From Psychrosphaera haliotis (GTDB lineage: Bacteria; Pseudomonadota; Gammaproteobacteria; Enterobacterales; Alteromonadaceae), in contig NZ_BAAAFQ010000004.1 in NCBI RefSeq assembly GCF_039523615.1, positions 558,001 to 622,000 of the forward strand: a DNA stretch of 64,000 nt, read 5' to 3'. This document shows positions 53,438 through 62,645 of this stretch, piece after piece. A program made the translations under genes and the position numbers. Below the pieces are notes generated by a model that had not been told where the DNA came from, did no database searches, and saw only the letters and a list, made by a program, of their open reading frames with translations. How positions within the stretch are numbered: position 1 is the first letter of the stretch; each line of letters begins with the position of its first letter.

Positions 53438-54064
53438 CTATTGCTCAATCTTCTTATCTTCTTTTTCCAGCTCTTCTTTATCGTCTGTTGCTCTTAATTG
53501 CTGGTTATGATCGGCCATTAACGCGTTGATTCTTGACTGAGTCACTTGATTCGCCGTTGGCTTTTCTTTAAAGCTATCGCTTGAAAGCGAGACTGGTGAT
53601 AAACCTTGTACTAATGGAACTGGGTTTAACACTGGCGACGTAATCTTGTCTTGGCCAGGGTTCATGTTACTCACACCAACCACGGCTACTAACGCTACAG
53701 ATGCTGCAATGGCAAATTGCGCACTGCCTTTAAGAAGCTTATGCTCACCAAGCTGAACCACTTTTTGGCTTGCTCGTTGATACCACTTAGGGTGCTTCGC
53801 AATTGATGCAACATTTTCCGTTTCGAGTTGGTCAACCATTGGCAATTCAATATCGGCAATGGCTGCCTGAATGCTATTCGCAAAAGAGTCATCATTCACT
53901 AGCTCTTGCTCTTTTCTGAGCACATCACCAATCAGGGCATAACGTCCAAAGGTTTGAACGGACTGTTGATCATCTTTAATGCTGTCTAACGCTTGAGTTA
54001 ACTCATTATTTGTTAACTCATCATCCAGCATTGCTGATAGTGGTTCTTGGTGTTGATTCGTCAT
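53438..54064 (-). CDS. rseA: RseA, anti-sigma-E factor
   Basis: Single-pass inner-membrane anti-sigma factor holding RpoE; degraded by DegS and RseP during envelope stress. The start MTNQHQEPLSAMLDDE at 54064 aligns with the E. coli start (QLSALMDGE); an ATG at 54082 abuts the rpoE stop and is an alternative. The sigma-binding domain spans about 1-100, the transmembrane helix about 116-132, and a periplasmic tail with the RseB-binding region follows. Highly charged C-terminus (EELEKEDKKIEQ). Confidence 0.92.
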   Translation of the reverse strand: MTNQHQEPLSAMLDDELTNNELTQALDSIKDDQQSVQTFGRYALIGDVLRKEQELVNDDSFANSIQAAIADIELPMVDQLETENVASIAKHPKWYQRASQKVVQLGEHKLLKGSAQFAIAASVALVAVVGVSNMNPGQDKITSPVLNPVPLVQGLSPVSLSSDSFKEKPTANQVTQSRINALMADHNQQLRATDDKEELEKEDKKIEQ

Positions 54065-54082
54065 AATTACGAACGGCTCCAT

Positions 54083-54664
54083 TTAACGGTTTTCAATTAG
54101 CGGTTCCAATTTTGCGTCGATTGCGTCTCGAGCACGGAAAATACGTGAACGAACAGTGCCAATCGGACAACCCATTGCAGTTGCTATTTCTTCATAACTC
54201 ATACCATCGATTTCTCTTAACTGAATTGCTACTTTTAGCTCTTCAGGTAATTGCTCAATAGTATCGAAAATTACATGTTTTATTTCGTCAGTTAACGCTA
54301 AGCTTTCTGGCGACGCATTTTCGCGTAAAGCTTCATTGGTCTCATAATATTCAGCACCTTCAGCGTCCACATCTACATTTGCTGGTCTACGCCCCCTTGC
54401 CATCAAATAGTTTTTTGCACTATTTACCGCAATTCGATATAGCCAAGTGTAAAATGCAGCTTCACCTCTAAACCCTGGCAATGCCGTATAAGCTTTAATA
54501 AACGCATCCTGGGCAACGTCTTGAACATCTCCGTTGTTGCCTAAATAACGAGAAACCAATCCAATGATTTTATTTTGGTATTTACGTACCAGTAAATCAA
54601 ATGCTGCTTTTTCGCCCGCTTGTGCTCTTCTGACTAATCCTAAATCTTTGCTCTGCTCGCTCAT
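54083..54664 (-). CDS. rpoE: RpoE, extracytoplasmic stress sigma factor
   Basis: ECF sigma factor of 193 residues. Region 2 contains YQNKIIGLVSRYLGN, DVAQDAFIKAYTALPGFRG (in part) and FYTWLYRIAVNSAKNYL; region 4 contains LPEELKVAIQLREIDGMSYEEIA (in part) and PIGTVRSRIFRARDAID. First gene of rpoE-rseA-rseB-rseC, preceded by a sigma-E-type promoter. Divergent from nadB as in many gammaproteobacteria. Confidence 0.97.
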   Translation of the reverse strand: MSEQSKDLGLVRRAQAGEKAAFDLLVRKYQNKIIGLVSRYLGNNGDVQDVAQDAFIKAYTALPGFRGEAAFYTWLYRIAVNSAKNYLMARGRRPANVDVDAEGAEYYETNEALRENASPESLALTDEIKHVIFDTIEQLPEELKVAIQLREIDGMSYEEIATAMGCPIGTVRSRIFRARDAIDAKLEPLIENR

Positions 54665-54727
54665 TCGAGCTACTACTCCCAGTTTTAGCTAGCGACTAAA
54701 GTCTGCTAATATCGCGTTTGCTGTAAC

Positions 54728-54754
54728 TATGACTAACGCTTATTGAAAAAGTTC
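54728..54754 (-). promoter_or_regulatory. Sigma-E-type autoregulatory promoter of rpoE
   Basis: Minus strand: GAACTT (54754-54749), 16-base spacer, TCATA (54732-54728). This matches the sigma-E consensus GAACTT-N16-TCnnA and lies 64 bases before the rpoE start, implying positive autoregulation. Confidence 0.8.
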
Positions 54755-54882
54755 TATTTTTTTTGAATTTTTTTGTAAAATAGACGTACAACGGACATTT
54801 GTGAAAGAATTAACGCCTTCCTTTTGCCGCCCTCTCTAGTAAAAATAGAGCTTAACACAATGACTGACTTGGTAAATTTTTA

Positions 54883-56487
54883 ATGTCGAATGAAACGCAA
54901 CACTCAACAGATTGTTTGATTATTGGTAGCGGTGCTGCCGGATTAACACTGGCTTTAAGCATTGCCGACAAGGCAAATGTCATCATTTTAAGTAAATCGG
55001 CATTAAAAGAGGGTTCTACACTATATGCTCAAGGTGGCATCGCCGCCGTTTTTGATGAAAACGACAGTATTGAATCTCACGTTCAAGATACGCTCATTGC
55101 CGGTGGCCTTTTATGTAATGAAGAAGCTGTGATTCACACCGCTAGTCATGCAAAAAGCTCTATGCAATGGTTAATTGACCAAGGTGTACCGTTTGACCAA
55201 GTCACTGGCCCCGACGGTTTAAGTAAATATCATTTAACTCGTGAAGGTGGTCATAGCCACAGAAGAATCCTTCATGCGGCTGATGCAACTGGCAAGGCTG
55301 TGCAAACCACGTTACTTGATAGAGTAAAGGCACATCCAAATATTCGTTTATTTGAACGATTTAATGCTTTAGATTTAGTGACAAGTGAAAAGGTTAGTTT
55401 GACTGAAACTGCAAAAAAAGTTCACGGCGCTTATGTTTGGAATCGAAATGAAGAACGAGTTGAAGTCGTTCATGCCAAATTTATTACCTTAGCTACTGGC
55501 GGCGCAAGTAAGGTTTATCAATATACTTCTAACCCAGATATTGCCAGCGGTGATGGCATTGCCATGGCATGGCGAGCAGGTTGTCGTGTTGCAAATATGG
55601 AGTTTAATCAATTCCACCCAACTAGTTTGTATCATGAAAAAGCTCAAAACTTCCTTATTTCAGAAGCGATGAGAGGCGAAGGCGCAAAATTACGTCGTCC
55701 TGACGGTACTTGTTTTATGCCCGACTTTGATGAGCGAGGCGAGCTTGCACCAAGAGATATCGTCGCTCGTGCCATCGACTTTGAAATGAAGCGTTTAGGT
55801 GCTGACTGTATGTACTTGGACATCACTCATAAAGATGAACAGTTTATCCTAGAGCATTTTCCAACGATATACGCTGCCTGTTTAAAAGTAGGTATTGATA
55901 TCACTAAAGAGCAAATCCCTGTGGTTCCTGCCGCTCACTACACTTGTGGTGGCGTGATGACAGATTTAACTGGTAAAACAGATATTGATAATCTTTTTGC
56001 TATTGGCGAAGTGGCTTATACAGGCTTACATGGCGCAAACAGAATGGCGAGTAATAGCCTTTTGGAATGCATTGTTTTTGCACAAGGGGCCGCTCAACAA
56101 ATCTTATTAAATTTAGATAACCCACACCAAGATGTCACTATTCCAAACTGGGATGAAAGCTTAGTCACCTCCTCTGCTGAAGACATTTTGATTAGCCATA
56201 ACTGGCACGAATTAAGATTATTAATGTGGGACTATGTTGGAATAGTTAGATCTGATCGACGTTTGAAAAAAGCACTCAAGCGCATTGAATTAATCAAACA
56301 AGAAACTGACGAGTTTTATTCTAGCTTTAGAGTGAGTAATAACCTACTTGAATTACGAAACTTAGTACAAGTTGCACAGCTAATTGTTACTAGCGCACTG
56401 TCGAGAAAGGAAAGCAGAGGTTTACATTACACCATTGATTACCCTAACACACTGCCAAGCTCAACGCCGACGGTTCTAATTCCTTAA
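54883..56487 (+). CDS. nadB: NadB, L-aspartate oxidase
   Basis: FAD enzyme that oxidises aspartate to iminoaspartate, the first step of NAD synthesis with NadA. The 534 residues have the dinucleotide-binding GSGAAGLTLAL, LYAQGGIAAVFDENDS, LTREGGHSHRRILHAADATG (20 residues), HPTSLY and the late GEVAYTGLHGANRMASNSLLE (in part) signature of the FrdA/SdhA/NadB family. Divergent from rpoE. Confidence 0.97.
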   Translation: MSNETQHSTDCLIIGSGAAGLTLALSIADKANVIILSKSALKEGSTLYAQGGIAAVFDENDSIESHVQDTLIAGGLLCNEEAVIHTASHAKSSMQWLIDQGVPFDQVTGPDGLSKYHLTREGGHSHRRILHAADATGKAVQTTLLDRVKAHPNIRLFERFNALDLVTSEKVSLTETAKKVHGAYVWNRNEERVEVVHAKFITLATGGASKVYQYTSNPDIASGDGIAMAWRAGCRVANMEFNQFHPTSLYHEKAQNFLISEAMRGEGAKLRRPDGTCFMPDFDERGELAPRDIVARAIDFEMKRLGADCMYLDITHKDEQFILEHFPTIYAACLKVGIDITKEQIPVVPAAHYTCGGVMTDLTGKTDIDNLFAIGEVAYTGLHGANRMASNSLLECIVFAQGAAQQILLNLDNPHQDVTIPNWDESLVTSSAEDILISHNWHELRLLMWDYVGIVRSDRRLKKALKRIELIKQETDEFYSSFRVSNNLLELRNLVQVAQLIVTSALSRKESRGLHYTIDYPNTLPSSTPTVLIP

Positions 56488-56864
56488 CGTTCAGTCTTGA
56501 ACTGTAATGGCATATTTAGCATGCGGCTTAATTGCCGCCATTGCTTTAACCCAACTTGATCTTTAAATACCCACATAAGTTTGCCTGCATGACTTTCTTG
56601 TTTTTCAAGTAATACGAGTGCGACAGGACCAATGATCCCGCCAAATAGAGGGTTTAAATTAACTTCACTAATGGAATAAGAATGGCTCAAACTGTAATAA
56701 GAGTAGCGGTGTTCTATTAGCAGAATAATCGCTAATACTAATAAGCTGGGATTAAATACCAATAAAAACAGTAACCAATATGCCCAGCGCCAACGAGAAA
56801 GCGGCCTAACGATGAGGTCAAATTGATTGTTATATTGTTGAGGAAAGTCGCTACGCTCGGTCAT
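56484..56864 (-). CDS. ygfX: YgfX/CptA-family membrane protein
   Basis: Small membrane protein of 126 residues with a conserved N-terminus (FDLIVRPLSRWRWAYWL) and two closely spaced hydrophobic helices at about 28-47. It pairs with sdhE, from which it is 26 bp downstream. E. coli YgfX was described as a toxin-like partner of SdhE (YgfY) affecting cell division, though that role is debated. Stop overlaps the nadB stop by 4 bp in convergent orientation. Confidence 0.8.
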   Translation of the reverse strand: MTERSDFPQQYNNQFDLIVRPLSRWRWAYWLLFLLVFNPSLLVLAIILLIEHRYSYYSLSHSYSISEVNLNPLFGGIIGPVALVLLEKQESHAGKLMWVFKDQVGLKQWRQLSRMLNMPLQFKTER

Positions 56865-56890
56865 ATTGTGAGTGTAGCGCTATTTACTAA

Positions 56891-57193
56891 TTAATGTGCT
56901 TTAACTCGGTTCAGGATTATTTTCACAACCTTATCTAGGTCCTGATCTCCACATTTTTTATGCCCCATAAACCAAGCAAATAGCTCTGGATCTTCACACG
57001 CTAATAGTCTTTGAAATGAAGACTTGTCTTCAGTGGATAACGCGTCATAAGCTTCGTCGACAAATGGTTCGAGCAAAACATCAAGCTCTAACATGCCACG
57101 GCGGCAAGCCCACTTTAGTTTTGGTTTAGAATCAAGAAGAAACTTTTTACCACTTTTATCTACATAAACAACTTGCGATTTTGACTCTGACAT
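56891..57193 (-). CDS. sdhE: SdhE, FAD assembly factor for succinate dehydrogenase
   Basis: Small cytoplasmic protein of 100 residues promoting covalent flavinylation of SdhA and FrdA. The signature WACRRGMLELDVLLEPFVDE (20 residues) includes the RGxxE-type motif, and EDPELFAWFMGHK follows. An N-terminal extension of about 25 residues compared with E. coli SdhE may mean the true start is later. Followed by ygfX; ygfZ is divergent. Confidence 0.93.
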   Translation of the reverse strand: MSESKSQVVYVDKSGKKFLLDSKPKLKWACRRGMLELDVLLEPFVDEAYDALSTEDKSSFQRLLACEDPELFAWFMGHKKCGDQDLDKVVKIILNRVKAH

Positions 57194-57345
57194 TATTTAA
57201 AATTCACTTTCTTAACGAATGATAGATTGATTATACCGAGCATTTTCAAAAAGGTGTCAATGTTTTTTGATGTTCGCTAAAATACCCTTGTTCTTAAATG
57301 TTTCATCCCCATATTTAAACATTATTAATTTTTTAAGCGAATGCC

Positions 57346-58179
57346 ATGACTTCTATAGTTTCACTATCACAATTTGCCGTTATTAAGTTAAGTGGTGAGC
57401 AAAACCATTCGTTTTTGCAAGGCCAAGTTACTTGTAACGTAGACGATATTAAAGCATCTGAGTGGCAGGCCGGCGCCCACTGCAACGCCAAAGGTAAAGC
57501 ATGGTCTACATTTATTGCCTTTGAACAAAACGACGCGCTTTATTTAGTAATGACAAAAGAGAGCGCTGAAGTTTCATTAGCTGAACTTAATAAGTATGGC
57601 GTTTTCTCAAAAACAGACATTACAGACGATACCAACAACTGGCACATGTACGGAAGTAATGAAGCCGTTGCTTCACAAAAGAGTATTGAATTAACTCAAG
57701 GCCACGTTTTAGTGCTAAGCAGTGAAGAATTAACGGTAACAGCAGATAGTTCAAACGAATGGTGGAATAATGAAGTTCTGTCAGGGCGAGCCCACCTTTT
57801 CGCAAAAACGATTGGCGAATACGTGCCTCAAATGATCAACCTGCAAGCGTTAAATTATATTTCGTTTAACAAAGGTTGTTACATGGGCCAGGAAATGGTG
57901 GCGAGAATGCGCTACCTTGGTAAGAATAAACGTGCTTTATATTTAGCTGAGACCGACGGTGAATATGATCTAACTGCAGGTGATGACGTATTTAAAGCCA
58001 TGAATAATAACCGCCGTGCTAGTGGTAAAGTCATTAACAGCACTACTTATAATGGTAAAACCACAGCTCAACTTGTTTTACCAAACGATACAGATTTAAA
58101 CGATAAGATTTATTTAGACTCTGAGAGTGATCAACATTTTCGTTTGTTACCTCTCCCATACTCACTTGACCAAGACTAA
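57346..58179 (+). CDS. ygfZ: YgfZ, tetrahydrofolate-dependent Fe-S protein maintenance factor
   Basis: GcvT-like folate-binding protein of 277 residues supporting certain Fe-S enzymes such as MiaB. Conserved features are LSGEQNHSFLQGQVTCNV and the family motif KGCYMGQEMVARM (K-G-C-Y-x-G-Q-E with the functional Cys). Co-directional with slyD 8 bases downstream. Confidence 0.94.
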   Translation: MTSIVSLSQFAVIKLSGEQNHSFLQGQVTCNVDDIKASEWQAGAHCNAKGKAWSTFIAFEQNDALYLVMTKESAEVSLAELNKYGVFSKTDITDDTNNWHMYGSNEAVASQKSIELTQGHVLVLSSEELTVTADSSNEWWNNEVLSGRAHLFAKTIGEYVPQMINLQALNYISFNKGCYMGQEMVARMRYLGKNKRALYLAETDGEYDLTAGDDVFKAMNNNRRASGKVINSTTYNGKTTAQLVLPNDTDLNDKIYLDSESDQHFRLLPLPYSLDQD

Positions 58180-58187
58180 GGATCCTT

Positions 58188-58673
58188 ATGAAGATCGCAG
58201 AAAATACCGTTGTTACAATGCATTACGCGGTTAAAGACAAAGAAGACAACCTAATTGATAGCTCTTACGATAATGATCCTCTGGTTTTTATCCAAGGTTC
58301 AAAGTTCTTAATTGAAGGCCTAGAAGACGCACTGAATGGTCATGAAAAAGGCGATACTTTTGAAGTGTCTGTTGATGCTGATAACGCATATGGTCCTCGC
58401 ATGGATGGCCTAGTTCAGCAAGTTGGTAGCGAAATGTTTGCTGACTTTGAAGTTGAGATTGGCATGCAACTGCGCGCAAGCACAGATAATGGCGAGCAAA
58501 CTGTAATTGTTGTTGATAAAGACGACGAGTCAGTTACGGTTGATGGAAACCACCCTCTTGCTGGTGTTGATCTTAAATTTGACGTAGAAGTATTGGAAGT
58601 TCGTGCAGCTACTGCTGACGAAATTGCTCATGGACACGTTCATGGTGCTGGCGGTTGTGGTCACACCCACTAA
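58188..58673 (+). CDS. slyD: SlyD-type FKBP peptidyl-prolyl isomerase
   Basis: Cytoplasmic rotamase/chaperone of 161 residues that also binds nickel in enterics. FKBP and IF domains show VVTMHYAVKDKEDNLIDSS (in part), PLVFIQGSKFLIEGLEDAL and DNAYGPRMD. A short metal-binding tail HGHVHGAGGCGHTH is shorter than in E. coli SlyD but keeps His and Cys. GGATCC precedes the ATG; a terminator follows. Confidence 0.93.
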   Translation: MKIAENTVVTMHYAVKDKEDNLIDSSYDNDPLVFIQGSKFLIEGLEDALNGHEKGDTFEVSVDADNAYGPRMDGLVQQVGSEMFADFEVEIGMQLRASTDNGEQTVIVVDKDDESVTVDGNHPLAGVDLKFDVEVLEVRAATADEIAHGHVHGAGGCGHTH

Positions 58674-58697
58674 GAAAATTTTTGCCGTATTAAATAC

Positions 58698-58733
58698 AAA
58701 GCCTTTGCCAAACATTTTGGTGAGGGCTTTTTT
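58698..58733 (+). terminator. Intrinsic terminator after slyD
   Basis: AAAGCC (58698-58703) pairs with GGCTTT (58725-58730), with inner CCAAA (58708-58712)/TTTGG (58716-58720), then a T-run. Confidence 0.85.
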
Positions 58734-58848
58734 GTGCCTGAAAAACAATCATTTCCTTTGCTTTTAGCGTTAACTTTAAAGTAATCTGAGTTTGAGTCGA
58801 CATAGACTTAAGCCTGTTCAAATAATAATAAAAATAAGAAATTACGGC

Positions 58849-60492
58849 ATGAAATCTTTTTGGTTAAACCTAAGCCTCCGATGGAAGCTGCAGCTTGGTT
58901 TTATGGCTATTGCCATGATCACTACCATTTACAATCGTTTACTTGCATCAAATGAATTAAAACGCTTAATTGAGCTGGTCGAATCGACCACTAGCGATCC
59001 TGTGTTACATGAAAGTATGCAGCAGCAACTTGATGCGTTTTACATCACGTCCATTTGGGATTCTTTACTACAATTTGGTTTGCAGTTTTTTATCATAATG
59101 ATTGCCGCTAGAATTTTTGTTGCGCCTATTCTCACTCTACTTGAGTCTTTAGAAGCCGTTGAAAAAGGCGACCTAACAAAAAACGTTACTATACATTCCC
59201 GTGATGAAATTGGCGCTCTAGAGCACCATTTCAACTTAGTGTTAAAAAAGCTAAATTCAATTCTTACAAATATTGAAGGCTCTACTGTTCATATGGGCCA
59301 GTCAGCGTTTCAGATCGCTGCAATATCCAATGAAATTGAATCGATGAGTGAAACTGAAAAAGCCAAAGAGAATGAGATTAAGCAAGCAACAAGTAAAGTC
59401 CATGGTGTGGCTACTCAAGTACAGGAAATAGCGCAGCAAGCCAATCAAAAATCAGAGACTGCAGAACAACAGGCTAATAAAAGCTACCAGTCATTAAATC
59501 AGTCCGTTGCTCGATTAGACTCTGTTTCCGCTAATATTGATGAAACCTCAAACCAAGTAGAGGAAATCGTTGAGTTTAGCCGCAACATTAATTCTATTTT
59601 ATCTACCATCAAAGATATTGCTTCGCAGACTAACTTACTTGCTTTGAACGCTGCAATAGAGGCTGCTCGTGCGGGTGAGCAAGGCAGAGGGTTTGCGGTA
59701 GTGGCTGACGAGGTAAGAAGCTTAGCGGTAAGATCGCAAAGTTCAGCAGAGCAAATTACAAACATACTGGATGAATTACTCTCTAAGGTAACGAATGCGC
59801 AATCCTCAATGCAATTTTTGGTTGATAATATTAATGAAAGCCAAGTGCAAATAAAGGAAACGGCCAGCTCTGTGCAAACCATGCAAGCTGACATTATTGA
59901 TACTTCAGAACTTAATAAAAACATTGAGAGTGTAGTCCACCATCAAATTGTTAGCTTTAACAATTTGAACACTCAGCTAAACGCTTTATTTAAAACCATA
60001 TCAAATAATAGCCTTAAAATTAGTAACTCGGCCAACATATCAACCACACTCAATAACTTAACGTCCAGCTTAAAGGCACAACTATCTGGTTTAAGTATAG
60101 ATAGAAGTTTATGTCCTAAAGAGACTGACAAGTTACTCACTACTAACGAACAACGGGCGGCACAACGAGTAAAAGGCCATAATTTAATTACCCTTCGAGG
60201 CCCATTTGGACAATATGATGGCTTATCTAGCAATATTAGTCAGACTGGAATTGGCGCTATGCTAACCAACTCAATTCCAGACTCAGCGTTAAATGAAGAG
60301 TTGACGTTGGCACTTCGTTTACCCAATACCGGCTTAAGTCAGTATCAGCAACAAAGTCTTATTGAGATCCCTGCTCAAGTGGCTTGGCAAAAGAGCAACA
60401 ATGAAAAGGTAGCGATTGGGCTCATGTTTAATACAAAAGATAAACAACATCAAAAAGCGATTAAGGACTGTATTGCTTTTTACCAACAATAG
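58849..60492 (+). CDS. Chemoreceptor with C-terminal PilZ domain
   Basis: Membrane signal transducer of 547 residues. Two transmembrane helices (about 10-27 and 75-97) enclose only a short periplasmic loop of about 45 residues, followed by HAMP (KGDLTKNVTIHSRDEIGALE, 20 residues) and a canonical signalling tip (LLALNAAIEAARAGEQGRG). The last about 112 residues form a PilZ domain with both c-di-GMP-binding motifs: R-x-x-x-R at 436-440 and N-x-S-x-x-G at 462-467. So it probably links c-di-GMP level to chemotaxis signalling. An upstream TTG at 58792 would add 19 residues. Confidence 0.88.
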   Translation: MKSFWLNLSLRWKLQLGFMAIAMITTIYNRLLASNELKRLIELVESTTSDPVLHESMQQQLDAFYITSIWDSLLQFGLQFFIIMIAARIFVAPILTLLESLEAVEKGDLTKNVTIHSRDEIGALEHHFNLVLKKLNSILTNIEGSTVHMGQSAFQIAAISNEIESMSETEKAKENEIKQATSKVHGVATQVQEIAQQANQKSETAEQQANKSYQSLNQSVARLDSVSANIDETSNQVEEIVEFSRNINSILSTIKDIASQTNLLALNAAIEAARAGEQGRGFAVVADEVRSLAVRSQSSAEQITNILDELLSKVTNAQSSMQFLVDNINESQVQIKETASSVQTMQADIIDTSELNKNIESVVHHQIVSFNNLNTQLNALFKTISNNSLKISNSANISTTLNNLTSSLKAQLSGLSIDRSLCPKETDKLLTTNEQRAAQRVKGHNLITLRGPFGQYDGLSSNISQTGIGAMLTNSIPDSALNEELTLALRLPNTGLSQYQQQSLIEIPAQVAWQKSNNEKVAIGLMFNTKDKQHQKAIKDCIAFYQQ

Positions 60493-60579
60493 CCGCTAAT
60501 AGAGAATCACATTTTAGTTTTTTAATTAGCCGGTAAAGACCATTAAAGCGCAGCTCAAAGATTATTCAGGGGCTAGGGT

Positions 60580-60939
60580 TTATGTGGACTCTATAAAGTC
60601 GACCCAGTTGACTAGCAATTCGATAAAGTCAGCAATGCCGCACTGGCATTTCATTTCCCAGTCCATTAGGCTTGACTCTTCAGATTGAAAGTTCGTTGAT
60701 TCAAAGCAACTATTGTGTTGTATTAATACTTCGTCACCGTCTGTGGTTAATGTCCACTCGGTAAAGGCAATTGATTCTGGTTTGCTTTCTATCTCTAAAA
60801 TAAAAGACTCAATCGCTTTAGTCTCGCCTCTTTTAGGTGTGAAAATTTCGTTTAAGAAACGGGCCACTGCAACGTGTTCTCCAGAAATATGTAACTGGTG
60901 CTGCTTCTCATAAGTATCGTAAACAAAATCAACGTCCAT
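60580..60939 (-). CDS. yacL: YacL (UPF0231) family protein
   Basis: Cytoplasmic protein of 119 residues of unknown function, with the E. coli YacL layout: start MDVDFVYD, a middle EWTLTTDGDEVLIQHN, and the C-terminal CGIADFIELLVNWVDFI. AGGAG lies 6 bases upstream of the ATG. It is divergent from csrB. Confidence 0.85.
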   Translation of the reverse strand: MDVDFVYDTYEKQHQLHISGEHVAVARFLNEIFTPKRGETKAIESFILEIESKPESIAFTEWTLTTDGDEVLIQHNSCFESTNFQSEESSLMDWEMKCQCGIADFIELLVNWVDFIEST

Positions 60940-61016
60940 TTGGGCTCCTAATTAAGAATTATAAGGGAATGACCTACTCCTGGAGTATAGCAACAAAGTG
61001 CACTTGTCCCGAGAGC

Positions 61017-61036
61017 TTGTGAGACATTTCTCACAA
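61017..61036. promoter_or_regulatory. UvrY/GacA-type palindrome upstream of csrB
   Basis: TTGTGAGA (61017-61024), CATT, TCTCACAA (61029-61036): a perfect 8-bp inverted repeat matching the TGTAAG-N6-CTTACA activating site of GacA/UvrY regulators with one symmetric change. It lies about 170-180 bases before the predicted csrB start, similar to the distant site in enterics. Nothing else was recognised in 60940-61204. Confidence 0.75.
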
Positions 61037-61204
61037 ACAGTGCAGACTTAGAGTAAAATTTTGCTCAAATCAGCAACAACACAAGCCTAAATCATTGTTT
61101 TAGCAAAATATTATCCCAAAATTGAATATTAAAAGAATTATCAGTAATTTTTTTCTCTATTTGAATATTCTTAGATTTTAATTTCTAGTTAATATAGATA
61201 GCAC

Positions 61205-61528
61205 TTAACGACGAGAGTGCAACAGGATTTGTCACACAGGGAACGGAAACGCTGGAAGCGATAAGGGATTTAATTAGGAGTGCAGGAGCACCACTAATGG
61301 AAAGGAACAAGGAAGGCAGGACGCCAGGAAAAAAAGGATCGGATACGTAGGATGCGTTAGGGATAGAAAGGGGAAAGCAAGGAGCTTTGAGAAGGACTTT
61401 AAGGATTACATGGAGCAGGACGTCGACGGAGTTGACTGCAGGGAGCCTATAAGGAAGACGGACTGGATGGATTCAGTTTTTAGGATGCCGGAAAGTATAT
61501 AAAAGAAGCAGCTTAGGCTGCTTTTTTT
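61205..61528 (+). ncRNA. csrB: CsrB-type regulatory RNA (CsrA-sequestering)
   Basis: About 320-base non-coding RNA with roughly 30 GGA triplets between 61228 and 61500, many as AGGA, CAGGA or TAGGA in short hairpin contexts, and ending in an intrinsic terminator. CsrB/RsmZ RNAs titrate the translational regulator CsrA through such GGA sites. A weak -10 (TATAGA, 61193-61198) without a clear -35 fits activator dependence, and a UvrY/GacA palindrome lies upstream. It lies between yacL and secF with no coding potential. The 5' end is approximate. Confidence 0.9.
61504..61528 (+). terminator. Intrinsic terminator of csrB
   Basis: AGCAGC (61507-61512), loop TTAG, GCTGCT (61517-61522), then a T-run to 61528. 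Confidence 0.93.
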
Positions 61529-61597
61529 ATACCTGGAATTTACCAACTGCGTTACTTCTCTAGATTTTAATAGCCTAAAATTTACGTTCAATCGGGC

Positions 61598-61623
61598 AAA
61601 AAAAAAACGCTCAACTGAGCGCT
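61598..61623 (-). terminator. Intrinsic terminator of secD-secF
   Basis: Minus strand CGCTCA (complement of 61616-61621) pairs with TGAGCG (complement of 61608-61613), with a T-run of about ten (61607-61598). It separates secF from the convergent csrB. Confidence 0.88.
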
Positions 61624-61656
61624 TTTATTATTACTTCATATCTTACATATTAATGC

Positions 61657-62631
61657 TTAAGGCATTAACTGGTCTTGGTCTTCACCTTCTTTTTCAATAA
61701 CCGTCGGCATTAGGTCCTCTTTACTGATACCTAAGCTTAATGCTATTGAGCTTGCTACATAGATAGATGAATAAGTACCTATCACAACACCAAATAGTAA
61801 TGCTGTCGCGAACCCTTTAATCAACTCACCACCAACAACCAGTAGGGCAATCAATACTAGAGCCGTCGTAATTGAGGTAATCATAGTACGATTTAACGTT
61901 TGAGTTAACGATATGTTAATGATCTCTTCTGGAGAGCCTTCACGCAGTTTTCTAAAGTTTTCTCTTATACGGTCCGACACAACAATGGTGTCATTAAGGG
62001 AATAACCTATAACCGCTAAAATGGCTGCCAATACTGTTAGGTCAAATTCAATTCCTAAAACACTAAATAACCCTAATGTAATAAGAACATCATGCGCCAA
62101 CGCTGAAACTGAACCCAAAGCGAATCTCCATTCAAAGCGAAGAGCAACGTAAATAAGAATACAGATAAGTGCCGTTAGCATTGCTAAGCCGCCTTGATCT
62201 CTTAATTCGTCACCAACACTTGGACCAACAAACTCAATACGACGTTTAGTTGCCGTAGAGTCCATTTCTTGAAGCGCTTCCATAATTACATCGCCAATCA
62301 TAGCAGATGTAATTTTCTCACCATTAGCTTCATCAACTGACTTCTTTTGAGGTGCTAAACGAATCAACACTTCTTTACTTGAGCCAAAGTTTTGAACCGT
62401 TGCATCACCAAAGCCAATTTCGTCCATTACTGAACGTATCTTTTTAAGATCAGCACTTTTCTCGAAAGAAACTTCAATTAAGCTACCGCCAGTAAAGTCT
62501 AAACCCCAGTTTAGCCCTTTTGTGGCAAATGAACCTAACGCTGCTATTACTAATAAAATTGACAATATGCCTGAATAACGGCGAATTGACATGAAATTAA
62601 TAACTTTTGAATCTAAATTTAATAATTGCAT
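61657..62631 (-). CDS. secF: SecF, protein-export membrane protein
   Basis: Accessory Sec translocase subunit that with SecD uses proton motive force to complete export. The 324 residues show TM1 (about 18-36) followed by GLNWGLDFTGGSLIEVSF (in part), and five C-terminal helices with VIGYSLNDTIVVSDRIREN (in part). It begins 14 bases after secD. Confidence 0.97.
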   Translation of the reverse strand: MQLLNLDSKVINFMSIRRYSGILSILLVIAALGSFATKGLNWGLDFTGGSLIEVSFEKSADLKKIRSVMDEIGFGDATVQNFGSSKEVLIRLAPQKKSVDEANGEKITSAMIGDVIMEALQEMDSTATKRRIEFVGPSVGDELRDQGGLAMLTALICILIYVALRFEWRFALGSVSALAHDVLITLGLFSVLGIEFDLTVLAAILAVIGYSLNDTIVVSDRIRENFRKLREGSPEEIINISLTQTLNRTMITSITTALVLIALLVVGGELIKGFATALLFGVVIGTYSSIYVASSIALSLGISKEDLMPTVIEKEGEDQDQLMP

Positions 62632-62645
62632 TTTCTATTGCCCTA

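Noticed and set aside
59499..59924. Minus-strand frame of 141 codons opposite the PilZ chemoreceptor
   Set aside because: Antisense shadow of the conserved signalling domain; the same effect occurs at 6872-7252.
61406..61591. Minus-strand open frame of 61 codons
   Set aside because: Lies across the csrB RNA and its terminator; the composition comes from GGA-rich RNA.
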